DNA from: J051 sp040752255
Lineage (GTDB): Bacteria; Armatimonadota; Fimbriimonadia; Fimbriimonadales; ATM1
Length of the DNA stretch: 33,877 bases
Direction: 5' to 3'
Assembly: GCA_040752255.1 (NCBI GenBank)
Contig: JBFMFD010000004.1
Span: forward strand, 1-33,877
Shown: positions 9,801 through 16,559 of the stretch, one piece after another
How the letters are laid out: every line of letters starts with the position of its first letter
How positions within the stretch are numbered: position 1 is the first letter of the stretch
Notes under the pieces: model-generated
Database searches by the model: none
What the model saw: the letters and a program-made list of their open reading frames with translations, nothing else
What the model was told of the DNA's origin: nothing
Program-made: the position numbers and the translations under genes

Positions 9801-10307
9801 GAAGTAGTTGTCCCTCCCGAAGATCTCGCGATACTCGGCTGCCGTATTCAGCGCGCTCTGATAATCTCCGTGCTCGAGGGCTCGGCAGACCTCGCCGGAG
9901 AGGCAGGTCGTGGTCGAGATGAGGCCGCGCGCGTTCTCCGCAAGAACCTGCTTCTCCAAAACGGGCCTGCCCATGGCTTGGTTCATCGCCGATTCGGTGG
10001 CGAGGCGGCACAGGTTCTGGTAGCCCTCGCGGGTTTCGGCAAGCAGCAAGAGGTGATACAAGTCGCCACGCTGGATCTGCGTCGCACTCCGCGCAACGTA
10101 CGCCTCCATCCCGAGGATCGGCTTGATGCCGTGGTTGCGACAAGCGAAGTAGAACTCCATCGCGCCGTACATGACCCCGTGATCGGTTAGCGCGAGGGCG
10201 GACATTCCGCTTGCCTTCGCCTTCTGCACCATCGCCTCGATGCGCTGCGCGCCGTCGAGGAGACTGTATTCGCTGTGGTTGTGCAGGTGTACGAAGTCAA
10301 CCGCCAT
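6819..10307 (-). CDS. dnaE: DNA polymerase III alpha subunit
   Basis: Catalytic subunit of the replicative C-family polymerase, 1162 residues, close to the E. coli length. Domains in order: an N-terminal PHP domain (residues 1-270) with its metal-binding signatures HLHNHSEYS and LTDHGVMYG; the palm with acidic residues in PDIDMDF (392-398, Asp395 and Asp397) and the third Asp in LKMDILGLANLSVV; then fingers, beta-binding region and tandem helix-hairpin-helix. Around residue 970-1060 is an OB fold (VTLVGVVAGRRDITT ... VKGKVRHRE), followed by a C-terminal tail-like segment. The PHP histidines look intact, so proofreading by this domain is possible, as reported for some DnaE proteins. It is DnaE1-type by layout, not PolC. 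It starts with ATG and a weak ribosome site; its TAG lies 34 nt before pdhA. Confidence 0.96.
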   Translation of the reverse strand: MAVDFVHLHNHSEYSLLDGAQRIEAMVQKAKASGMSALALTDHGVMYGAMEFYFACRNHGIKPILGMEAYVARSATQIQRGDLYHLLLLAETREGYQNLCRLATESAMNQAMGRPVLEKQVLAENARGLISTTTCLSGEVCRALEHGDYQSALNTAAEYREIFGRDNYFVELQDHGLDVQGRVNKDLLRIADELGLALICTNDTHYLDQQDAQAHDVLLCIQTGKRVADEDRLKFDTQEFYLKTPDEMAALFADVPEAVTNTAHLAKRIEFDLALNSVELPDPETPDDVSADEFLRHLALEGLKERLGSPSDEHMQRLEYELGVIAQTGFAKYFLVVREFAQFARKERIRFGPRGSAAGSLVSYAVGITDIDPVTWGLTFERFLNPERIAMPDIDMDFEDTRRDEVIRFAKQRFGEDHVAQIITFGTMGARQSLRDAARALGIRQEVADRLCRLISHMPGTTIQATIEEVEQFRAEYESDQEARKLIDTAKSIEGIARHSGVHAAGIVISKEPIAELVPIGRGTDGQPLTQYPMEILEQIGLLKMDILGLANLSVVSQCLETIERNGKGRLEIENIPLDDRKTFEMLARGETAGVFQLESPGMTRCAQQLKPDNLNEVAAMVALFRPGPMEHIPRYIEGKFGRVKPKYLDPRMEPILEETYGVIVYQDQVLQLVRALAGFTLGEADVLRKAMGKKKKELLEESEAKFLAGATANGMSEKDARKVFELLRPFAGYAFNKAHAVCYGLLAYQTAYLKANYPVEYMAAILSAYQARSDKVVGYINECRRMGIEVMPPDINRSSLAFTVDESNGKPCIRFGLGATKGLGEAAIHNILEAREEGGPFRHLFEFAERVRACGGLNKTALEALVKAGALDTLHDSRAAMLDKVDGAISHADRVERDKASGQESLFGEPSSSGASEYPDITSDRELTRAEIRQMEREVLGLCLSDHPLRGMEEEVRRRASHQAIALEEVRDDEAVTLVGVVAGRRDITTRAGSPMATLTLEDLSGQATIVVFERVLNEAGSALSEDSVIVVKGKVRHRENGAEARAEVIAQEIQPLAPAEQPRLSESPGPGCLHIAIHRASRQQLELALDLISRHPGPYSVLVAVGANGSPRRFRLEQRVADGEWLRDLRRAFDLGFVRLERSGQASWVESAQNSAAASP

Positions 10308-10437
10308 TGTCGTCTCAGATGCTTAGTTTGGCACAGCGGAGCCCCGCCTGCGGTCGGACAACCGGGCGCTCCAAGTCTGTGGGCAATAGTACGGACGGGC
10401 TGAATGCCGCTGACGATTCCGCCGTTTTCGAGTCTCG

Positions 10438-10469
10438 AAAAAAGGCGCCCGACTCAACCCGTCTGCGCC
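10438..10469 (-). terminator. Probable terminator of the cytochrome b-c gene
   Basis: On the minus strand, GGCGC-A-GAC ... GTC-GG-GCGCC forms an 8-bp stem with a small internal loop, followed by six T (complement of A6 at 10438-10443). It overlaps the stop codon of the cytochrome gene. A second perfect repeat, TTTTCGA-GTC-TCGAAAA (10425-10441), overlaps the T-run. This would separate the cytochrome operon from dnaE. Confidence 0.55.
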
Positions 10470-11677
10470 CGAAGAAACTCCGCCAACGCCGCCAATTCCT
10501 CCTCGGCGAGCGAGTCGTAGGACGGCATCAGCGTCGCCCCCTGCGAGCCGGGGTCGCGAAGGAACTGCATCAGCCGCCTGCGGTCGCGGCGCCGTTTGCC
10601 CACGCCGTCCAGCGCAGGGCCTGGACCGCGCGCCCCGTCGCCGTCGAGGGTGTGGCACGAGCGGCAGTTCTCTCGGTCGAACACCCTCGCGCCGCGTTCG
10701 ACCAGCGCCTGATCCACTCCCTCCTCCGCAGCCTCCGTGTCGCCCGCGGGCATCTCATGCACGGCGCGCGTCGAAGGGCTCTGCATCGTGCCGCCAAACT
10801 GAGCGTACGCCGCAACGACCGCGAGGGAGCCAACCAGGGCGACGCCGCGAGCGGCAGCCAGGCACCACGGATAGCGGCTCAGCCACGGCAGGGCGAACAA
10901 GAGGGCGATCCCCACGAGTGGCACGACGGCGACGCCAACCCACCCCAAGCCCGGTGAAACCGACTGGCTCCACCGCAGCAGGGCGTGCAGCGGGATGACG
11001 TACCACATCGGCGAAACTGCGCCTCCTTGGAGGTCCGCCGGCTGTGCAGGGTCGCCCGGCGGCGCACCCAGGAACGCCACGATCAACCCAACGACCACCG
11101 GCGCAGCCGTCGGCATCGCAGACATGCGCAAGCCGCTCCGGTAGAGCGAGATGAGCACGCCAAGAGCGAGCGCCGTGGCAATCAACCCGCCGAAGACGCG
11201 GTGCGCCGCGTACCAGCTTCGGAGCGCTCGGTCGTCAACCCGGTCGTCGGTCAGCAAGCGGTCCTGCAGCGCGCTGCCCAGAACGGGCGTCAGCCCAGCG
11301 GTCTTCGCCTCTACGACCATGGTCCGAGCGTCATGGCGTGACAGCGGCAGAGGCTTACCGGAAACGTGCGCAAGGAACGTAGCCACGAACAGCCCAAGCG
11401 TCAGCAGCCACACGGCGCGAGCATGTTTCCACCAGCCGTACCAGAGCATTCCGAACACGGTGAGCGCCGCCACGAGCAGCGCGACGTTCCCGCCCCAGTA
11501 CTGGAAGCCGCGTAGGTAGCCGAGCACGCCCCTCAGCCCGTTCGCGCTCGAATGGGCTGCGTCTACCGTCGGGACGTACTCGCGCGCGAGGAGCAACCCT
11601 GTCGCGGCTATCAGAAGAATGAGCACGGCGCAAGCCGCCGCCCCTGCAGCCAGAAGCCCTCGCGCCGGAAGCCTCAA
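10454..11677 (-). CDS. Cytochrome b-like membrane protein fused to a cytochrome c domain
   Basis: A 407-residue fusion. Residues 1-300 resemble cytochrome b of bc/b6f complexes with 7-9 membrane segments. Familiar landmarks are REYVPTVDAAHSS (near helix A), LRGFQYWGGN (helix B), SWYAAHRVFGG (helix D) and PMWYVIPLHALLR (the PEWY region). Residues 325-407 are a class-I cytochrome c with heme site C338-R-S-C341-H342 and likely axial Met384 in LMPSY. Key b-type residues are missing: the helix B His is Gln59, I see no second helix B His, helix D keeps only His159, and the Qo-site PEWY Glu is Met224. It may not bind both b hemes. The start is TTG, overlapping the PilZ stop (TTGA), so it is translationally coupled. 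No Rieske gene is present. Homology is clear; function as a quinol oxidase is doubtful. Confidence 0.8.
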   Translation of the reverse strand: MRLPARGLLAAGAAACAVLILLIAATGLLLAREYVPTVDAAHSSANGLRGVLGYLRGFQYWGGNVALLVAALTVFGMLWYGWWKHARAVWLLTLGLFVATFLAHVSGKPLPLSRHDARTMVVEAKTAGLTPVLGSALQDRLLTDDRVDDRALRSWYAAHRVFGGLIATALALGVLISLYRSGLRMSAMPTAAPVVVGLIVAFLGAPPGDPAQPADLQGGAVSPMWYVIPLHALLRWSQSVSPGLGWVGVAVVPLVGIALLFALPWLSRYPWCLAAARGVALVGSLAVVAAYAQFGGTMQSPSTRAVHEMPAGDTEAAEEGVDQALVERGARVFDRENCRSCHTLDGDGARGPGPALDGVGKRRRDRRRLMQFLRDPGSQGATLMPSYDSLAEEELAALAEFLRAQTG

Positions 11678-12378
11678 CTTAGGCTACTGCGGACGTTCAT
11701 CCGCGCGAGTTCCGAGCGCAGGTCGTCCGGAAGGTCGGTGAAGGCGACACCGAGCTGGTAGCCGCTGCCTGAGGCGTCCGCGCGGCAGTTTGCAACGATG
11801 CCGTCCGCCTCGAAGGCGAGCTCCTGTAGCCCCGCGACTCGCAAGAACATCGCAATCGGCTCGCCGACTTCGATGATGTGCTCCGACGCCGCGCAAAGTC
11901 CGCCCTCGCTGATGTCGCGTAGCGAGCACTCACGCTCCGTTCCGGCGATGCGAACCACCGCGACGCCTGAGACCGGGTGGCGGGGATGGCGGCGACGCTC
12001 GCACCGGTTCGGCGCCCTCGCGAGCAGCAGGGCGTCGCGCTCGTTCCGAAGAACCAGGCATCGAAGGGCACCGCTCGGAGTCCGAAGGCGCACCTCCGCT
12101 CCGGGCGGCAGCAGGGCAGGCTCGTCGGTTTGGAGGAACCGAGTCACCGCTCCTTCGTTGAGGCATATCCCTTCGACGAACCCTCTGCCTGCAATCTCGA
12201 TTGCCGCTTCGCCGTCGGCGATTTCGTCGGGGAACCGCTTCCCGTGGGTTGCGCACTCCCTGCGATACCGCTGCAGGTCGCCGTCTTTGGGTGGGTGGTG
12301 GCGGTTGCCCAACGCTTCAGCCATTGCGCGGAGCATCGCTTCCCCCCAAGCCGCGTCCGTCCCCGGAACTACCGCCAT
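11674..12378 (-). CDS. PilZ-domain c-di-GMP receptor protein
   Basis: A 234-residue soluble protein with a C-terminal PilZ domain (about residues 125-230), which in known members binds cyclic di-GMP and relays the signal to motility, exopolysaccharide or secretion machinery. Both ligand motifs are intact: R129-R-H-P-R133 (RxxxR) and D155-I-S-E-G-G160 (DxSxxG). The N-terminal half, residues 60-120 (RGFVEGICLNEGAV ... VRLRTPSGALRCLVLR), looks like a small beta domain of the YcgR-N type, but this is weak. The ATG overlaps the end of the preceding pilin-like gene by 10 nt, and its stop overlaps the cytochrome gene, so five genes in this stretch are packed as one transcript. No cyclase or phosphodiesterase for the ligand is in the window. 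Confidence 0.85.
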   Translation of the reverse strand: MAVVPGTDAAWGEAMLRAMAEALGNRHHPPKDGDLQRYRRECATHGKRFPDEIADGEAAIEIAGRGFVEGICLNEGAVTRFLQTDEPALLPPGAEVRLRTPSGALRCLVLRNERDALLLARAPNRCERRRHPRHPVSGVAVVRIAGTERECSLRDISEGGLCAASEHIIEVGEPIAMFLRVAGLQELAFEADGIVANCRADASGSGYQLGVAFTDLPDDLRSELARMNVRSSLS

Positions 12379-13172
12379 CTGCTCTTCAGTGTACCACGCG
12401 GAATCTCTGCCTCGGCCGGGGGGAGGGAAGCCACCCTCCCGTCCGGGAACAGCACGAGCACGCCGCCGGGATGCACTGGCTGAAGGGCGGTGGGGTCCTT
12501 CCCGGTTCCGACCAGCGCAAGGCGGGTCACAAACTTCGATTCGGCGGTAGGTTGGAAGTTGCTGTCGTTGTAGCCGATGAGGAAGCCGTCGGGCAGCCCT
12601 CCCGGCACAGGACGCGGGTTGTATGACCCGCCGTTTCCGCTCGATATGCTCTCGGCTACCATGACCTGAGTGTCCTCAAGGAGGTACGTTCGGGTTGGCG
12701 GGAGGGTCATCCAAGACAGGATGCCGTACGAAAGGGTCGCCCCCTTCAGCTCGTCCGTCTGGCGGTCGCGGTAAGCGAACGGCGTGCCCCACTCCTTCGG
12801 GATGGCGGGGCTGGTGAAGTGCTCCACCGACGAGATGTAGTCCGCGAGGTTGCTCGCCCAAACCGCAGGGCGCCCTTGACTGTCCGCCAGGGGCACGTCT
12901 CCCGCGGTCGTGATGTACGCCATCGGCAAACCATCGTCGTTCTGCTCTGCATAGAGGAACAAGGCGGCATGGATGGCGCGCAGGTCGCCTTTGATGTGGA
13001 GCGGCCAACGTGCGGGCTCCCAAACCAGCTTGATGTACGCCAGCGCGCCCAAGACGGCGAGCGAGAAGCCGAGGAGCATCCACCGGAAGCCCTTCTGGGA
13101 GAGGTATGGGTTCTTGCGGCGCTCGACGTCGCGATCCTCCTCTTCCTCCACGGCGAAGAAGAGCCACATCAT
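12369..13172 (-). CDS. Pilin-like single-pass membrane protein (DUF1559 / H-X9-DG-like)
   Basis: A 267-residue protein with an acidic, charged N-terminus (VEEEEDRDVERRK), one membrane segment at about residues 31-50 and a periplasmic or extracellular remainder. The segment after the membrane helix (DLRAIHAALFLYAEQNDDGLP) resembles the spine of type II secretion or DUF1559 pseudopilins. The C-terminal HPGGVLVLFPDGRVASLP resembles the H-X9-DG ending of that class. No prepilin peptidase site is evident ahead of the helix, so it is probably anchored rather than processed. Its ATG overlaps the LCP stop codon by 4 nt (ATGA). The spine resembles the A proteins near 23.7-26.3 kb, though those are not close relatives. 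Function unknown; class assignment moderate. Confidence 0.6.
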   Translation of the reverse strand: MMWLFFAVEEEEDRDVERRKNPYLSQKGFRWMLLGFSLAVLGALAYIKLVWEPARWPLHIKGDLRAIHAALFLYAEQNDDGLPMAYITTAGDVPLADSQGRPAVWASNLADYISSVEHFTSPAIPKEWGTPFAYRDRQTDELKGATLSYGILSWMTLPPTRTYLLEDTQVMVAESISSGNGGSYNPRPVPGGLPDGFLIGYNDSNFQPTAESKFVTRLALVGTGKDPTALQPVHPGGVLVLFPDGRVASLPPAEAEIPRGTLKSRWR

Positions 13173-14116
13173 GATGAGGATTCGGACTGGATGGACGACC
13201 CTGCCGAGGGGGGCGGATCCTTCATGCCGCTCTCTATGAGCGCTTCTTCAAGTTCGTCGGGAATCGGAATGAGGTTCGTAGAGCGCCCTTCGCGAACAGG
13301 CAGGCGGCCGCTCTTCACGTTGGCCGCGGGCACGGACTTCGCCCAGAGCCCGAGATAGACCACCTCCTCATGAGTGACGTTGCCTGAAACGAGTTTGCTC
13401 ACTTGGCGCGAGAGCCGGTCGAGGTCGGCCAGAGTCAGTTTTTTCTGTGCGACGCGACGCCTGAGCGCATCGAGGAACAGTTGCTGGCGCTCGCCCCGGA
13501 AGAAGTCGCTGTCATGGCGATAGCGGAGGAAGCCGACCACCTGCTCGCCGTCGAGCAGCTGCCGTCCCTTTTCAAGGTCGATATCAAGGTCCCCTCGCCT
13601 GTCGCGGTACTTCATATTGCGGGGGACGTCAATCTCAACCCCGCCCAACAGGTCCACAACGGTGCGAATCGTGTCGTAGTTGACGACGATCACCTTGTCG
13701 GGGCGGATACCCGTCAGTTGCGAGACCACTTGGGCGGTCGCCTCAGGGCCGTAGAAGACATGCACGGAGTTAATCTTCCCCCTGCCGTGCCGTGGGACTT
13801 CAACCTCGGTGTCCCGAGGGATTTGCATCATGCCGAGCGTGTTGTCAGCGAAGTTGCAGCGGATGAGTTGTATGGTGTCCGTCCTCCCCCGCGCTCCTTC
13901 GATGACCTTGCCACCTGGCATCCGCTGTTCGTCGGCGCCCAAGAGCAGGATGTACAACTCGTCCTCGGGGAGCGGGTTCTGCGAGCCGGGCGTAAGCGCC
14001 TCCCGGAGCAGGATTTGAGCCAACTCATTCGAGCCGATGTAGCCGGTAACCGTGCCTACCGCCAGCGCGAACAGGCAGAACACGACATACCCCGTCCAGT
14101 ACAAAACCACCTTCAT
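13169..14116 (-). CDS. LytR-CpsA-Psr (LCP) family cell-envelope transferase
   Basis: LCP enzymes transfer polyprenyl-phosphate-linked glycopolymers onto peptidoglycan or related acceptors outside the membrane. This 315-residue protein has one N-terminal membrane helix (residues 5-26) and a full LCP domain (about 50-235). Conserved segments include ILLLGADEQ, RTDTIQLIRCN (Arg/Asp at the pyrophosphate site), MQIPRDTEVEVP, KINSVHVFYGPE, LLGGVEIDVP and LDGEQVVGFLRYRH ... DFFRGERQQLFL. The C-terminal 80 residues are extracytoplasmic and end in a Ser-rich tail. It starts with ATG 24 nt after the kinase stop and overlaps the next gene. Presence beside a c-di-GMP receptor suggests envelope polymer assembly, which is inference. 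Confidence 0.92.
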   Translation of the reverse strand: MKVVLYWTGYVVFCLFALAVGTVTGYIGSNELAQILLREALTPGSQNPLPEDELYILLLGADEQRMPGGKVIEGARGRTDTIQLIRCNFADNTLGMMQIPRDTEVEVPRHGRGKINSVHVFYGPEATAQVVSQLTGIRPDKVIVVNYDTIRTVVDLLGGVEIDVPRNMKYRDRRGDLDIDLEKGRQLLDGEQVVGFLRYRHDSDFFRGERQQLFLDALRRRVAQKKLTLADLDRLSRQVSKLVSGNVTHEEVVYLGLWAKSVPAANVKSGRLPVREGRSTNLIPIPDELEEALIESGMKDPPPSAGSSIQSESSS

Positions 14117-14140
14117 AGCAACGCTGCCGCCGACCTCATT

Positions 14141-15388
14141 CTACGTCCGCGCCTCCTGCTGCTGCTGCGCGGGTACCGGCACCATCGGCAGCACCACGCG
14201 GAAGGTCGTTCCCTTGCCGAGCTCAGAATCCACTTCGATGCGTCCACCCAGGGCGGCAGCCAGTTCAGTGACGATCCTCGTTCCCCAACCGGAGCCGCCG
14301 CTCTTTCGCCAGCCGGAGACCGCCATGCCGCGCACGATTCGCTCCCTAACCTCGTCGGGAATGCCGGGGCCGTCGTCCTGAACCTCGAGGATGTGCATGC
14401 AGTCGCGGGCGAACGTCCTAACCGTTACGTGACCTCCGAGCCCTTTCGCCTCGTGCACCGCCTTGAGCGCATTGCCCACGAGGTTCTGGGCGATGCGGAA
14501 CACGTAGAGCGAGTCGAGCAGGGTCGGCTCTTCAACGTCTGCTGTAACGGTGAGCGTAACTCCGCGCCGCCTCGCCTCCGGCTCGAGGTAGGAAACCGCC
14601 TCTCGTACCGTGTCGGAGAAGCGCCTCGGTTTCAGGTCGGGCCTAAGGGGGCGACCCGCTGACAGGTCGGAGATAAGGCGGCTGTAGCCGACGATCCGAT
14701 CTATGGACTCCGCAAGCGAGGCGAAACCCTCCTTGACGTAGGCTGCCGTCTCTTCCCCGAGTGCGATCTCTTCGATGGCGGGCGCCAGCAGCAGCACGTG
14801 GGAGTGCAGGCTGGCCGCGAGGTTGCCGATGTCGTGAGACACCTTGCCCATGGCCTCGAGGCTCGCCATTCGGCTCGCTTGCTCGGCGAGCAGGGAGTTG
14901 ACGTAGGCCAGGGCGCTGACCGCGCTCACGGTTTCGATGACCTGCAAGTCGCTCTCGTCGAAGTCCGCGTCCCTGCGGTTGAGCAGCTGCACGACGCCCA
15001 ACGGCTCCATCCCCTCGACCATGAGGGGCGCAGTGAGCGCCTCCTCAACCACGAAGCCTGTCGCCTCTTCGATAGCGCTGCGGTCACCCGAGGACGTCGC
15101 GGGCCCGATAATCGCCTTCCGGCTCTGGAAAACTGCCCCTGCGATGCCGAAGTCGTCCGGAATGTCCCGAAGCGGCAGCTTCTCGGCAACATCCTCGGGC
15201 AGGACGTGCCGAAAGCGCAAGCGGTTAGCCACCGGGTCATGGATGTAGATCGTGCCGCCGGATGCGTCAACCGCCTCGACGCACAGGTGCAGCACCTCGT
15301 GAAGCGTCTCTTCAACGCTGGTGGTCGCGGCAAGTTTGTGCGTCGAGTGGTAGACCGCTTCGATTAAGCGCCGCTCTCGGGAAACCAT
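14141..15388 (-). CDS. GAF-domain sensor histidine kinase
   Basis: A soluble sensor kinase of 415 residues. A GAF domain covers about residues 18-165 (ligand unknown). It is followed by a dimerisation helix with phosphoacceptor His185 in KVSHDIGNLAASLHSH, then a GHKL ATPase domain with N box QNLVGNALKAV (301-311), G1 box DDGPGIP (338-344) and G2 box GGSGWGT (364-370). There is no membrane segment, so it senses a cytoplasmic signal. A Gln-rich tail ends the protein. No response regulator lies beside it, so the partner must be elsewhere. It is the first gene of the tightly packed LCP - pilin-like - PilZ - cytochrome group. The ATG has only a weak ribosome site. ATP binding and His phosphorylation are well supported by motifs. 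Confidence 0.9.
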   Translation of the reverse strand: MVSRERRLIEAVYHSTHKLAATTSVEETLHEVLHLCVEAVDASGGTIYIHDPVANRLRFRHVLPEDVAEKLPLRDIPDDFGIAGAVFQSRKAIIGPATSSGDRSAIEEATGFVVEEALTAPLMVEGMEPLGVVQLLNRRDADFDESDLQVIETVSAVSALAYVNSLLAEQASRMASLEAMGKVSHDIGNLAASLHSHVLLLAPAIEEIALGEETAAYVKEGFASLAESIDRIVGYSRLISDLSAGRPLRPDLKPRRFSDTVREAVSYLEPEARRRGVTLTVTADVEEPTLLDSLYVFRIAQNLVGNALKAVHEAKGLGGHVTVRTFARDCMHILEVQDDGPGIPDEVRERIVRGMAVSGWRKSGGSGWGTRIVTELAAALGGRIEVDSELGKGTTFRVVLPMVPVPAQQQQEART

Positions 15389-15421
15389 CTGGCGGCGATT
15401 ATGCTCCAGCCGGGCGACCGC

Positions 15422-16051
15422 CTAAAACCCGAAGCCGACCGTCACGCTGGCGCGCTCGAACCAAATCCACCCAACCTGCACGTAATACTCTTCCGCGCCA
15501 TAGTTGAGCAGCAGGTGCGACTTCCGACCGTCGTGCATGCCGAGCAGGCTCCAGTTGTCGTCGAGCTGATAGTTCAACCCGAACGGGAAGACGAGTTGCT
15601 CATCGAACTCTGAGTAGGTCACCGAGACGTAAGGTGAGAGCGGCGCCCCCGGAATCGCCTTGGCGAACGTCACCGAGTACTGCTGGTAACCCTCCGGCGT
15701 GCCGATGCGATCCGACGACGTGCCAAAGTGCACTTGCGGCACATCCTCGGTTTCACGGACGGCGACGTAAGTGCCCCTGAACGCGATCTCGCCCACTTGG
15801 GAGTTGTACTCCAGCCCCAGCATCAGCGACGAGTTGACGTTGAAGTCAACCGTCAGCCGCGAGCGCGGCCGCTTCTGCTCCAAGTCCGCGTAGCGGTACG
15901 CGATAACCCACTTCTTGCTTAGCGTGCTCGAACCGAGCAGCTGACCCTCACCGGGTCAGCCGGTTCAGGTGGGCACGTCGGTCTGGCCAAACGCGAGCAC
16001 CGCGGGGAGCGCCGCAGCGCCGACAAGCAGGACTTTGACGAAATCCCTCAT
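15422..16051 (-). pseudogene. Exported beta-rich protein gene broken by two in-frame TGA codons
   Basis: The minus strand has an ATG 2 nt after the stop of the NTF2-like gene that starts a good signal peptide (MRDFVKVLLVGAAALPAVLA, then FGQTDVPT). A TGA follows (15967-15965), then two codons and a second TGA. The same frame then stays open for about 175 codons, starting PGEGQLLGSSTLSKKW and ending ASVTVGFGF. That downstream part has alternating beta-strand patterns and a final aromatic residue, like a small outer-membrane barrel or surface beta protein. An internal TTG at 15883 could start a 153-residue product, but it has no signal peptide, and coding-like sequence continues upstream of it. 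I read this as one former gene of about 207 residues, disabled just after the signal peptide, or as a sequencing error or recoding. Family unknown. Confidence 0.65.
15940..15960 (-). repeat. Inverted repeat at the break point of the pseudogene
   Basis: Perfect 8-bp arms GCTGACCC (15940-15947) and GGGTCAGC (15953-15960) around a 5-nt spacer. On the coding strand the second in-frame TGA lies within the first arm. It sits between the signal peptide and mature part of the broken gene. No T-run follows, so it is not a standard terminator. Confidence 0.5.
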
Positions 16052-16053
16052 GG

Positions 16054-16515
16054 TTAGTTCGGAAGCATCTGGGAGTACGTGAACTTCCAGCCGTCCTTCG
16101 TTCGCTTCAGGGTTTCGGCGAACTTGGCGGTGAACTTCATCTGCTCCATCTTGTCGCCGACCTTCTGTTTCCAAGTCACGTTCAGCGTAACCCAAGCGAC
16201 CACCTCGTTGTTGTCGCCGTACACGTGGTCAACCTTGGTTTTCGCCTTGATGTCGTGCATCTGGGCGAGCATCGCCTCGAAGTGCTCTTTGCCCTCTTCC
16301 GCGGTCATGCTGTTGCCTTCGAGGTCAACGCCGACGAAGGAAGGGTCGAGCATGTCCCACATCGCTTTCAGGTCCTTCTTCTCCGTCAGGCGATCCCACT
16401 TCGCGTAGATTGCCTCGACTTGCTTGCGCAACTCGGGGTTTTCAGCCTGGGCCGCCGCGAACGCGGAGACAGTCAGCAAACCGACAAACACACTCACGAT
16501 CCTGGTGATTCTCAT
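16054..16515 (-). CDS. Secreted SnoaL/DUF4440-like (NTF2 fold) protein
   Basis: A 153-residue exported protein with signal peptide MRITRIVSVFVGLLTVSAFAAAQ, cleaved near AAA-Q. The mature part fits the NTF2-like fold of the SnoaL/DUF4440 group: an N-terminal helix (LRKQVEAIYAKWDRLTEKKD), the LKAMWDMLDPSFVGVD segment, MTAEEGKEHFEAMLAQM, then strands ending ETLKRTKDGWKFTYSQMLPN. Members range from enzymes to ligand-binding domains, so no reaction can be named. It starts at ATG 16515 with GAGG 10 nt upstream. It lies 44 nt after topA on the same strand and 2 nt before the broken beta-rich gene, with which it likely formed a pair. Confidence 0.75.
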   Translation of the reverse strand: MRITRIVSVFVGLLTVSAFAAAQAENPELRKQVEAIYAKWDRLTEKKDLKAMWDMLDPSFVGVDLEGNSMTAEEGKEHFEAMLAQMHDIKAKTKVDHVYGDNNEVVAWVTLNVTWKQKVGDKMEQMKFTAKFAETLKRTKDGWKFTYSQMLPN

Positions 16516-16559
16516 TTTCTTCTAACCTCAGCGCGCAGACTACCCAGAAGCGGTGCCCG

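Noticed and set aside
15940..15967. Selenocysteine insertion at the TGA codons of the broken gene
   Set aside because: The hairpin is too short and the loop only 3 nt from the TGA, unlike bacterial SECIS elements. Two TGA lie three codons apart and no selenoprotein family is recognisable.
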